DNA of 10,408 nt from contig WRDL01000046.1 in NCBI GenBank assembly GCA_009784095.1, positions 1 through 10,408 on the forward strand, in the 5' to 3' direction. The translations under genes were made by a program, and so were the position numbers. The notes beneath the pieces are model-generated. The model did no database searches and was not told the origin of the DNA. It was given only the letters and a program-made list of their open reading frames with translations. Below, in pieces: positions 1 through 6,055 of the stretch (the stretch's first letter is position 1; every line of letters begins with the position of its first letter). This DNA is from Coriobacteriia bacterium. GTDB lineage: Bacteria; Actinomycetota; Coriobacteriia; WRKU01.

Positions 1-160
1 CGAGATACAGAACAATCCTTGACAGTAAAGCTCGACTATTTGAATTGGTGATAAGCTACAGCTACATTGGAAATACCTATTACGGGACAATTTTTGATGT
101 TGAGACATCATCTACCCCCATTTGTATGTATCGGCAATGACTTCGGTAATCGTTTTATGA
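1..160. other. Unassigned AT-rich left edge, possible end of a gene
   Basis: No gene can be assigned with confidence. On the plus strand a frame is open from the left edge to a TGA at 138-140 (about 45 codons, ending ...PICMYRQ); it could be the tail of a gene converging on the PstS-like gene, but the peptide is not recognisable. On the minus strand a second frame beginning MMSQHQK near base 110, a few bases after a G-run, is open to the left edge and is equally unrecognised. The region is visibly richer in A and T than the coding DNA to its right. A perfect TTGACA lies at 19-24, but no convincing -10 box follows at 16-18 bases. Confidence 0.3.
95..110. repeat. Short inverted repeat beyond the PstS-like gene
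   Basis: TGATGT (95-100) and ACATCA (105-110) form a perfect 6-bp dyad around a 4-base centre. It lies about 50 bases beyond the stop of the leftward PstS-like gene. Read on the minus strand it is followed by A residues rather than T, and the stem is not GC-rich, so it does not fit an intrinsic terminator. A protein-binding site or chance are the alternatives. Confidence 0.3.
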
Positions 161-1294
161 TCACTCGTCAAGATAGGGGATATACCCGGCCTGCCGGATA
201 CAGCGTTGCCCTTCCGAGGTGAGCATCCAGTCAAGGAAACGTCCACCGACCGCTTCCTCCTCTCCACCACGGATGACCCCGTAGTAGAACGTGGTCAACG
301 GATAGTCGTCCGAGCGGATGTTTGCTTCATTGGGCACGAACCCATCGATAGCCAGTGTCTTGATGCTCTCATTTCTGTAGAGCGTGTCGATATAGTATTT
401 ATAGGTGTACCCGATACTCGCGCCATCATTTTGGTATTCAGCGACCGCGTCGACCAGCTCACCCATACCGACTGCTATCTCGATCATCTCGGGGGGGAGC
501 ATCTCGATATCGCCCATGACCATGTTGATCATTCCGGTCTGACTCCCCGAATTCTCCTCGCGCTGGTACGCGATGATCATCTCATCGTTGCCGCCCACCT
601 CGCTCCAGTTGGTGATTTTGCCCGAATAGATATCTCTGACCTGATCGAGTGTCAGACCCTCCACCGGGTTCTCTCGGTGGGTGATGAATACAAATGCGTC
701 GTAACAGACCGGCTTTTTGACCAAAGTTACCTGATTCTCCTCGGCGACCCGTAGTTCACCTTTAGAGGGCTCGGTACCGATGAAGAGGTCGACCGGGTGG
801 TTCTCGTTGGAAAAGGCATTCTCCGATCGGATCAGACCATACACGTTGCCTTCCTTCTTGATCAATTTGAGATAGGCGTCATGAGTGGTGGAAAAACCGA
901 CGAAGCTGTTGGCATCCTCATCGGAAAGACCGAGGTGCTGCCACGCGAATTCGATGGCCATGGGGACCGCGACCGTCGAGCCGTCGATGCTGGGGTACGT
1001 GCCGAAGTTGATGGCGTAGTAAGCTTCTTGGTCGTTCTCGGGACCCCAGTATCCCTCAAAGATCTTCTCACCCAATTGGAACGGACTATCATGGACGATC
1101 TGCTCCCAGTCCAATCGACGGACCAACTCCTCATCGATCTGGTTCCAGGAGCCGAGCCGATCTGCCAAGTGACGCTCGTCCGGACCAGGGCGAAACGCAA
1201 TGATCATCACGACGAGTGCCACGAAAAACAGTACGACCACCGCACAGATGATCCCGACGATGATGCGTACCGCCTTCGATCTCTTGCCAGCCAT
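161..1294 (-). CDS. PstS-like phosphate-binding protein, membrane-anchored
   Basis: This 377-residue protein belongs to the PstS/PBP-like family, whose members capture phosphate outside the membrane and pass it to the PstCAB transporter. Residues 9-34 are one hydrophobic segment after a basic N terminus. No lipobox cysteine is present, so it is probably held by an uncleaved signal anchor instead of a lipid. Ligand-loop signatures are visible: PSIDGST (101-107), the hinge-like PVCYDAFVFITH (196-207), SGKITNWSEVGG (224-235) and R245 leading into NSGSQTG (248-254), the counterpart of the PstS SGT loop. The ATG at 1294 has AAGGGG about 8 bases upstream. The gene lies 23 bases after the CNNM/CorC gene and is probably cotranscribed. 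No pstC, pstA, pstB or phoU is present in the window, so it may act as an orphan binder or sensor. The family is clear; phosphate as ligand is inferred. Confidence 0.85.
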   Translation of the reverse strand: MAGKRSKAVRIIVGIICAVVVLFFVALVVMIIAFRPGPDERHLADRLGSWNQIDEELVRRLDWEQIVHDSPFQLGEKIFEGYWGPENDQEAYYAINFGTYPSIDGSTVAVPMAIEFAWQHLGLSDEDANSFVGFSTTHDAYLKLIKKEGNVYGLIRSENAFSNENHPVDLFIGTEPSKGELRVAEENQVTLVKKPVCYDAFVFITHRENPVEGLTLDQVRDIYSGKITNWSEVGGNDEMIIAYQREENSGSQTGMINMVMGDIEMLPPEMIEIAVGMGELVDAVAEYQNDGASIGYTYKYYIDTLYRNESIKTLAIDGFVPNEANIRSDDYPLTTFYYGVIRGGEEEAVGGRFLDWMLTSEGQRCIRQAGYIPYLDE

Positions 1295-1317
1295 GGGAGA
1301 CCCCTTCTGTCAAATGA

Positions 1318-2622
1318 TTACGCGATGGGCGTCTTTTGCTCATCGATGACACGGATACGCGCGATCCGGCGACGACGCATGTTCTGCACCACGAAGGTGA
1401 ATCCTTCATGCTCGACGCGCTCACCCGCGCGGGGAATGTGTCCGACCTGCTCGAGGAACCATCCCGCGATCGTGTCGTACTCGTCAGACTCTTCGATAGG
1501 AAAGCCCTGTTCAATGGCATCATCGACCGAGAGACGACCCTCGACGATCCACATGGTGTCGTTGACGGTGATGATATTGGACGAATCGGGATCGAACTCG
1601 TCGGTGATCTCGCCGACGATCTCCTCGACGATGTCCTCCATCGTCACGATGCCTGCCGTACCTCCATGCTCATCGACGACGACCATCATATGCATACGAT
1701 GGGTCTGCATCTCATCGAGAAGCGAGAGGATATCCTTGGTCTCGGGAATGAACTCCGCAGCGCGCATGAGCGTCGTTATCTTCTGGTCACCCTTGTCATC
1801 GGTGATGGGGCGCACCAGATCTTTGAAGTATGCGATACCCACCACGCTGTCGAAATCGCCATGCAGCACCGGTACGCGCGAGAACCCGGTATCTTCGAGT
1901 AGCGCCATGACCTCGCTGAGGGTGTCGGTATCTTGTGCTGCGACGGCATCGACGCGCGGGGTCATGATCTCGCGAACGACCGTATCTCCCAGGTCGAAGA
2001 TCTCATGGATCATCCGCTTCTCGGCGTCTTCGAGCGAATCCTGCTCGGTGACGAGCATCTTGATCTCCTCTTCGCCCGCTTCGTCATCGAGTTTGTCATC
2101 GGTCAGACCGACCATCCTACTCAAGGTATTGGTCGACAGCGTAAGAAAGCTCACGATCGGAGCTGCCAAGGTCCGAAGCCACAGAATGGGACGGGATACG
2201 AACTCGGCGACCATATCAGACTTGATAAGGCCGAGTCGTTTTGGCAAAAGCTCACCGAGAACGATGCTCAAATAACTGAGGACGAGCGTGATGATCAATA
2301 TCGCGATCGCTGAAGCAAGAGGCGTGACCCAGAAGAACCCGAGTGAACGCATGAACCGGGTCAAGGGCTCCGCGAACGTGAGGGTGGCAAATGCACTGGA
2401 GAGGATATCGATCAGCGTGATCGCGATCTGTATGGTCGAGAGCATGCTCGTCGAGTCCTCGGTAAGCTCCAGCGCGATCTTGGCGCCCCTATGTCCCTCT
2501 TCTGCACGATGCATCAGAGCAGATTTCCGTGCGGTGATCAGTGCCACTTCCGCCGCGGAAAAAAACCCATTCAAAAGAATGAGTGTCATGATCAGAATTA
2601 TTGGGCCTAAGTATGACTCCAT
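1318..2622 (-). CDS. CNNM/CorC-family membrane protein with CBS pair (hemolysin C-like)
   Basis: This 434-residue protein has the standard order of the HlyC/CorC (CNNM) family. The DUF21/CNNM membrane domain covers about 1-175, with NGFFSAAEVAL (18-28) and GELLPKRLGL (123-132). Two CBS domains follow (about 212-340), including VREIMTPRVD (216-225) and DEHGGTAGIVTMEDIVEE (317-334). A CorC/HlyC C-terminal domain spans about 350-425. Relatives are tied to Mg2+ or Co2+ resistance and Na+-coupled Mg2+ export, with the CBS pair binding Mg-ATP; the older hemolysin name is misleading. The start is the ATG at 2622, whose A is also the last base of the EamA stop codon (TAATG). The nearest purine-rich Shine-Dalgarno-like run is too far upstream, so translation is probably coupled to the upstream gene. 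A longer reading frame exists upstream, but that sequence reads as EamA in another frame. Family sure; ion not proven. Confidence 0.93.
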   Translation of the reverse strand: MESYLGPIILIMTLILLNGFFSAAEVALITARKSALMHRAEEGHRGAKIALELTEDSTSMLSTIQIAITLIDILSSAFATLTFAEPLTRFMRSLGFFWVTPLASAIAILIITLVLSYLSIVLGELLPKRLGLIKSDMVAEFVSRPILWLRTLAAPIVSFLTLSTNTLSRMVGLTDDKLDDEAGEEEIKMLVTEQDSLEDAEKRMIHEIFDLGDTVVREIMTPRVDAVAAQDTDTLSEVMALLEDTGFSRVPVLHGDFDSVVGIAYFKDLVRPITDDKGDQKITTLMRAAEFIPETKDILSLLDEMQTHRMHMMVVVDEHGGTAGIVTMEDIVEEIVGEITDEFDPDSSNIITVNDTMWIVEGRLSVDDAIEQGFPIEESDEYDTIAGWFLEQVGHIPRAGERVEHEGFTFVVQNMRRRRIARIRVIDEQKTPIA

Positions 2623-3530
2623 TACTTCGCGTCGCCGCTCTCTCCCGTAAGCTGTACCATCAGTACTCCTATGATAGCGACAATTCCACCGATTATGGTA
2701 AAGCTGGTCGGAATCTCCGCAAGCCACAGCCACGCGATCATCGCCGCGATAATCGGTGAAACGTTGAGAAAGACCGCTAGACGTGATGTCTGCATGTTGG
2801 TCAGCGCGGTATTCCACAGTGCGTAACCGAGCAGGGCTGGGAACAGTCCCAGATAGAGGACCGATACGAGCGCCTCACCTGAGACGTTTCCCAGATCGCG
2901 GATCAGCAACGGGAGGAACACCAGTAGGGCCAGGGTACCCGCGATGAACGAATAGCAGGTGAATTGCATGCCCGAATAGTGCGCGAGCAGCGGTTTTGCC
3001 AATACGAAGTAGATACCGGTGGCAAGTGCGCTTCCCACGAGCGCGAGTGCGTAGATGTTGAAGGAGAAGCCGGTCACATCGACAAAACCGATGATGATGA
3101 CACCGACCGTCGAGGTCAGGATACCGAGCCATCCCCACACGCTGAGGTGTTCTTTGAGCAGCAGTACCGACATCAAGGCGATAAATACCGGTGAGAACGC
3201 GACCAGTGCGGCTGCGGCACCGGAGGAGACCGCCTGCTCACCGAAATTGAACAGCACATGATAGAACGCGATACCGGAAAGACCTGCCAGACCGATGCGC
3301 GGGAGATCCTTTTTTCGGGGTAATCCCGCATGGGTCGCGGCCAGGTAGACGCTCGCGCCGGCTGAGGCGACCAAAAAGCGTAGCAACGCCAGGGATGCAG
3401 GATGGAATCCTCCCGGATTGTCTTCAGCGAACAACGCATATCTGACCACCGGGAAGGACGAAGCCCATAAAATGAGGGTCACGATGACGAACACGTAGTT
3501 GCGAAGCAATGGACGTTGCTGAGTTTTCAT
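2622..3530 (-). CDS. EamA/DMT-superfamily transporter
   Basis: This 302-residue integral membrane protein has the two-fold EamA repeat (about 10-148 and 158-293) and roughly ten hydrophobic helices, the usual size for a drug/metabolite transporter. Family signatures include LILWASSFPVVR (19-30), LALLRF (47-52), SPVFIALMSVLLLKEHLS (113-130), and in the second half TSRLAVFLNVSPIIAAMIA (248-266) with AEIP (271-274). Members export amino acids, metabolites or drugs, and the substrate cannot be read from sequence. The ATG at 3530 is the only plausible start: an in-frame TGA lies eight codons upstream with no ATG, GTG or TTG between, and no internal Met comes early enough. No Shine-Dalgarno sequence precedes it, and a -10-like element sits seven bases upstream, which points to a leaderless mRNA. 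It is the first gene of the leftward operon. Confidence 0.93.
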   Translation of the reverse strand: MKTQQRPLLRNYVFVIVTLILWASSFPVVRYALFAEDNPGGFHPASLALLRFLVASAGASVYLAATHAGLPRKKDLPRIGLAGLSGIAFYHVLFNFGEQAVSSGAAAALVAFSPVFIALMSVLLLKEHLSVWGWLGILTSTVGVIIIGFVDVTGFSFNIYALALVGSALATGIYFVLAKPLLAHYSGMQFTCYSFIAGTLALLVFLPLLIRDLGNVSGEALVSVLYLGLFPALLGYALWNTALTNMQTSRLAVFLNVSPIIAAMIAWLWLAEIPTSFTIIGGIVAIIGVLMVQLTGESGDAK

Positions 3531-3537
3531 GCGTTCA

Positions 3538-3546
3538 ATTATGCCA
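3538..3546 (-). promoter_or_regulatory. Probable extended -10 promoter giving leaderless mRNA for the EamA operon
   Basis: On the minus strand the bases read TGGCATAAT, an extended -10 (TGn) followed by a five-of-six match to TATAAT. Seven bases separate it from the ATG at 3530, so transcription would start at or next to the A of the start codon. No convincing -35 hexamer is seen 16-18 bases upstream, which is tolerable for an extended -10 promoter. The lack of any Shine-Dalgarno site before this gene supports the reading. Confidence 0.5.
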
Positions 3547-3598
3547 CCAAATCACTCGATAGCACGCCAGTTTTGTGTGTGGTGAGTCTCTTCACAAG

Positions 3599-3627
3599 TT
3601 GAATGCGCTTTCCCAAGTGCGTATAAT
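3599..3627 (+). promoter_or_regulatory. Housekeeping-type promoter for the 3D-domain gene
   Basis: A TTGAAT -35 box (3599-3604, four of six) and a perfect TATAAT -10 box (3622-3627) are separated by exactly 17 bases, a textbook primary-sigma promoter. The start of transcription would be near 3634, leaving a 5' leader of about 34 bases that carries the AGAGGG ribosome-binding site (3655-3660) before the GTG at 3668. This is the strongest promoter visible in the window. Confidence 0.75.
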
Positions 3628-3667
3628 TAAGGTCCACCGGGAAGGTACGATCATAGAGGGATAGAAC

Positions 3668-4426
3668 GTGAGGATTGCTTCGACATCGAAACTGTGTGTG
3701 TTGCTCGCTCTGTGTCTGTGTGTTCTTATCCTCGCTCCCGTCTACGCCACCGAGACCGCCCCTATGGCAACCGATCACGACATTCCATTCACTACGATGC
3801 GCCTACTTCCGCGCATCCGCCCCAATACTTCATCGATCTCGCGTTTTAACTCGGTCGATCTGGTAGAAATGACCGATATCTCCGTCGCGACGCTCTATAT
3901 GGTCCAAAGCGAGGGAGAGACGGCACCGATCGCTTCACTTGCTACCGAGAAGGCGGCTCCGCGCGTCGCCAAGCTTGAGCCGTCGAAAAGCGCTGCGTCC
4001 GAGACGCCGTCACTCGGCGCACTTAGCGCCTCATCTGATGGTATCTTTCGCGCTCCCACGATCTCGGGCATGGAGACCGGTTATGTCAACTTGGATGGCA
4101 CCACCCGCTCCAATGTCGAAACTCCGCCTGAGCTCAAAGGCGCGCAATCCCAACTCTTTCGCGTGACCTTCTACTGCGCGTGCATGGAATGCTGCGGCAA
4201 GACGAATGCCATCACGGCCAGCGGTGAGAAAGCGATCGCAGGCACGACCGTTGCCGCAAGCAGCTCCATACCATTCGGGACGCGTATCTGGATCGCCGGC
4301 TATGGTGAGCGTATCGTTCAAGACCGCGGTGGCGCCATCGGACTCAATCGTCTCGATATCTATGTGAATACACACGAAGAAGCACTCAGCCACGGCTCGC
4401 GTATGCTCGAGGTCTGGTTTCTGTAA
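3668..4426 (+). CDS. Secreted 3D-domain protein, possible cell-wall lytic enzyme
   Basis: This 252-residue protein starts at GTG with AGAGGG seven bases upstream. Residues 1-27 look like a signal peptide ending at VYA. A Ser/Thr/Ala-rich linker without a recognised fold covers about 28-160. The C-terminal 90 residues form a 3D domain, the double-psi beta-barrel shared with MltA and YabE/YuiC-type lytic transglycosylases that cleave peptidoglycan glycan strands. Visible signatures are FYCACMECCGK (168-178), TASGEKAIAGTTVAA (183-197), IPFGTRIWI (201-209), QDRGGAI (218-224) with D219, and RLDIY (228-232) with D230. The first of the three aspartates that name the domain, usually just before the PFGT/PLGT motif, appears to be Ser198. 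The Cys cluster is common in Firmicute and actinobacterial relatives. It is transcribed from its own promoter, divergently from the EamA operon. Lytic activity is inferred. Confidence 0.85.
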   Translation: MRIASTSKLCVLLALCLCVLILAPVYATETAPMATDHDIPFTTMRLLPRIRPNTSSISRFNSVDLVEMTDISVATLYMVQSEGETAPIASLATEKAAPRVAKLEPSKSAASETPSLGALSASSDGIFRAPTISGMETGYVNLDGTTRSNVETPPELKGAQSQLFRVTFYCACMECCGKTNAITASGEKAIAGTTVAASSSIPFGTRIWIAGYGERIVQDRGGAIGLNRLDIYVNTHEEALSHGSRMLEVWFL

Positions 4427-4490
4427 CGCTCTCTTCCACCCCCACTATGGAATAGGTTTGGATTTCGCCGATATTTCCACATGCCGGTGC

Positions 4491-4517
4491 TTGAACTTCG
4501 GATCGATACGGTATCAT
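4491..4517 (+). promoter_or_regulatory. Weak candidate promoter for the YtxH/PRC-barrel group
   Basis: TTGAAC (4491-4496) and TATCAT (4512-4517, five of six) are the best boxes ahead of the YtxH-like gene, but the spacer is only 15 bases, shorter than the usual 16-18. A GATAC-G-GTATC dyad (4505-4515) overlaps the -10 box and could be a regulator site. Transcription from here would give a leader of about 45 bases. The call is tentative. Confidence 0.3.
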
Positions 4518-4566
4518 AGGACATACGTTACTGGTGATGAACACCGCGATATGATGGAGGTACATT

Positions 4567-4998
4567 ATGAGCAAGAGTGGATCACTGAGCACGTTTATAC
4601 TGGGCGGCCTGGTCGGAGCTGCGCTGGGAGTACTCTTCGCGCCACGTCCGGGATATGAGTCTCGTGAGATCTTGGTCGATCGCGCGCTCGATTATTGGGA
4701 TAACGCCGATGGTATCTATGACGCAGCCAGCGATCGCGCAGTCGAGATTTACGCGACCAGTCGCGACGTCGCGCTCGATGCCACCGAGCAGGTCCGTACA
4801 AAGATCGAGACGGCACGCGCTCGTCTTCTTGAGGAAGTAGAAGCGGTCGCCGACAAGGTGGAGACGGAGAAGGACGCGCTTGAGGCGAAGATCCCCGAGG
4901 CGGTCGAAGTAGGCGTCGTCGTGGAGAAACCCGCACCCGCCAAAGCCGAAGCGAAGAAGGTCGCCCCAAAAGCAGAGCCGAGCGAGGGCACCGCATAA
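4567..4998 (+). CDS. YtxH-like membrane-anchored protein
   Basis: This 143-residue protein has the YtxH layout: a glycine-rich hydrophobic segment near the N terminus (about 8-26, with GGLVGAALGVLFAP at 13-26), then a long charged helical stretch (about 30-110) likely to form a coiled coil, and an Ala/Lys/Pro/Glu-rich tail (about 111-143). YtxH-domain proteins are small and often stress-associated in Gram-positive bacteria; their molecular role is not settled. The ATG is preceded by TGGAGG (4555-4560) at a spacing of six. The gene opens a rightward group with the next two genes: the 63-residue gene starts at the base after its stop codon, and a double PRC-barrel gene follows 43 bases later. 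The low-complexity tail resembles the tail of that PRC-barrel protein in composition. Family assignment is good; no specific function can be given. Confidence 0.8.
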   Translation: MSKSGSLSTFILGGLVGAALGVLFAPRPGYESREILVDRALDYWDNADGIYDAASDRAVEIYATSRDVALDATEQVRTKIETARARLLEEVEAVADKVETEKDALEAKIPEAVEVGVVVEKPAPAKAEAKKVAPKAEPSEGTA

Positions 4999-5190
4999 GT
5001 GCCGAATAGCACCGAGAATACCAACGAGACCTTTACGACCGAAGTAGAGCAATATACGTTCGACCAGTCACTCGCCAACGACGAGAACACGGGAATGGTC
5101 GCGGCGGTGTTCGTCAATATCATCATTCTCGCGATCGCGGTCGTCGCCATCTTGATCTATGCGCGAAAAAAAGCGCACAAGAGCTCCTGA
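4999..5190 (+). CDS. Small single-span membrane protein, function unknown
   Basis: This 63-residue product is not a recognised family. It has a polar, acidic, Thr/Asn-rich N-terminal half (1-31), one strongly hydrophobic helix (about 32-54), and a basic end (RKKAHK at 56-61). By the positive-inside rule the N terminus would face outward and the C terminus the cytoplasm. The GTG at 4999 follows directly after the TAA of the YtxH-like gene (TAAGTG), so translation is probably coupled; a weak GAGGG at 4984-4988 is the only ribosome-binding candidate. A clean hydrophobic helix with a basic flank, and its tight placement between two supported genes, argue that it is real. It may be a membrane partner of the YtxH-like or PRC-barrel protein, which is inference from position only. 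Confidence 0.7.
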   Translation: MPNSTENTNETFTTEVEQYTFDQSLANDENTGMVAAVFVNIIILAIAVVAILIYARKKAHKSS

Positions 5191-5233
5191 GCGATGACTG
5201 CAAGCGTCTGATCTGAGCCAAGGAAACGCAGAG

Positions 5234-5983
5234 ATGAGCGCTCCTGTCTTGAGAAAAGTCTCGCTTCGTGAGATCTATAAATGCATCGTGCTCGATGTCG
5301 ACGGCAAGAAGGTCGGTGTGATCGATGATGTGCTCTTCCATCCCACCGAACCGCGTGCGGTCGGATACTCCGTGACGCCGACTCGTATCGGCAAGGTGAT
5401 CAAACGTTCAGATAAGTATCTCTCGCTCGACGCGACCGATCTTACTCTCGATGGTGAGATACAAGCTGTCCTTAAAAAGGACGCGTGGAACAAACGTGCG
5501 GAGAAACAATTCGATTTTGCATGGGATGATACCGTCATCTGGTATGGGCAGCATATCCACACCATCGGCGACGAACATCTGGGGCGGGTCAGCGACGCGC
5601 TGTTCAGCCTTGAGGATGGCAGCGTCGGTGCGATCGAGGTCACCGATGGATCGATCAGCGATGTGACTTTGGGCAAGCGCACGATACCGGTCGGGATGAT
5701 CGAGCGGTTCGACCTGGACGATAAGTACGCGATCGTCGTCAAAGATGAGGCGGCGCGCTGTATCTACCACGGAGGGCTCGCGGTGACCGCCGCCCATGTG
5801 ACCGATCGTGTACAAAAGGCGGCTAAGGTCGTCGTCGAGCAGGCGCCTGTCGTGGCCAAAGCGACTCCGAAAGTCGCAGCGAAGATCGTGAAAGCAGCAC
5901 CGCGAAAGACTGGGCGTTGGATCGGCGAACTAAAGAAGAATTTCAAAGAAGGCTACGACGAGGGGCTCAACGAAGAGGATTGA
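5234..5983 (+). CDS. Double PRC-barrel domain protein
   Basis: This 249-residue protein has two PRC-barrel-like modules. The first (about 8-90) includes LREIYKCIVLDVDGKKVG (11-28) and VIDDVLFHP (29-37). The second (about 105-172) includes GDEHLGRVSDALFSLEDG (112-129) and GAIEVTDG (132-139), then KRTIPVGMIERF (148-159). PRC barrels are small beta folds named for the photosynthetic reaction-centre H subunit; they also occur in RimM and in many stress- or metal-linked proteins, where they act as docking or sensing modules. The C-terminal 75 residues are rich in Ala, Val and Lys (about 180-225), probably an amphipathic helix, and end in an acidic tail (YDEGLNEED). No membrane span is seen. The ATG has AAGGA (5220-5224) nine bases upstream. 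It is the last gene of its group and converges on the PRC/MgtE-N/CBS gene. Its precise role is unknown. Confidence 0.8.
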   Translation: MSAPVLRKVSLREIYKCIVLDVDGKKVGVIDDVLFHPTEPRAVGYSVTPTRIGKVIKRSDKYLSLDATDLTLDGEIQAVLKKDAWNKRAEKQFDFAWDDTVIWYGQHIHTIGDEHLGRVSDALFSLEDGSVGAIEVTDGSISDVTLGKRTIPVGMIERFDLDDKYAIVVKDEAARCIYHGGLAVTAAHVTDRVQKAAKVVVEQAPVVAKATPKVAAKIVKAAPRKTGRWIGELKKNFKEGYDEGLNEED

Positions 5984-6055
5984 GACAGCGAGACCCCATT
6001 GTATCAGTCCCATGTGACAAAAGGAATCGACCCCATCGTCTCAACTATTGTCTCT

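Noticed and set aside
1..51. End of a sugar-transferase-like protein in frame 1 (ending ...KLDYLNW)
   Set aside because: Only 16 codons before a TGA; the resemblance is too short to support and another frame is open further.
797..2275. A 492-codon plus-strand open frame
   Set aside because: It lies antisense across both the PstS-like and CNNM/CorC genes, has low-complexity Ser/Thr/Arg-rich content with no recognisable domain, and follows from the codon bias of the real genes.
2622..2817. N-terminal extension of the CNNM/CorC protein upstream of 2622
   Set aside because: The extra 65 residues are polar and unlike the family, and the same bases encode the conserved C-terminal helices of EamA in another frame.
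5984..6055. A bidirectional intrinsic terminator between the converging operons
   Set aside because: Only a distant GAGAC/GTCTC pair is seen; there is no GC-rich hairpin followed by a T-run on either strand.
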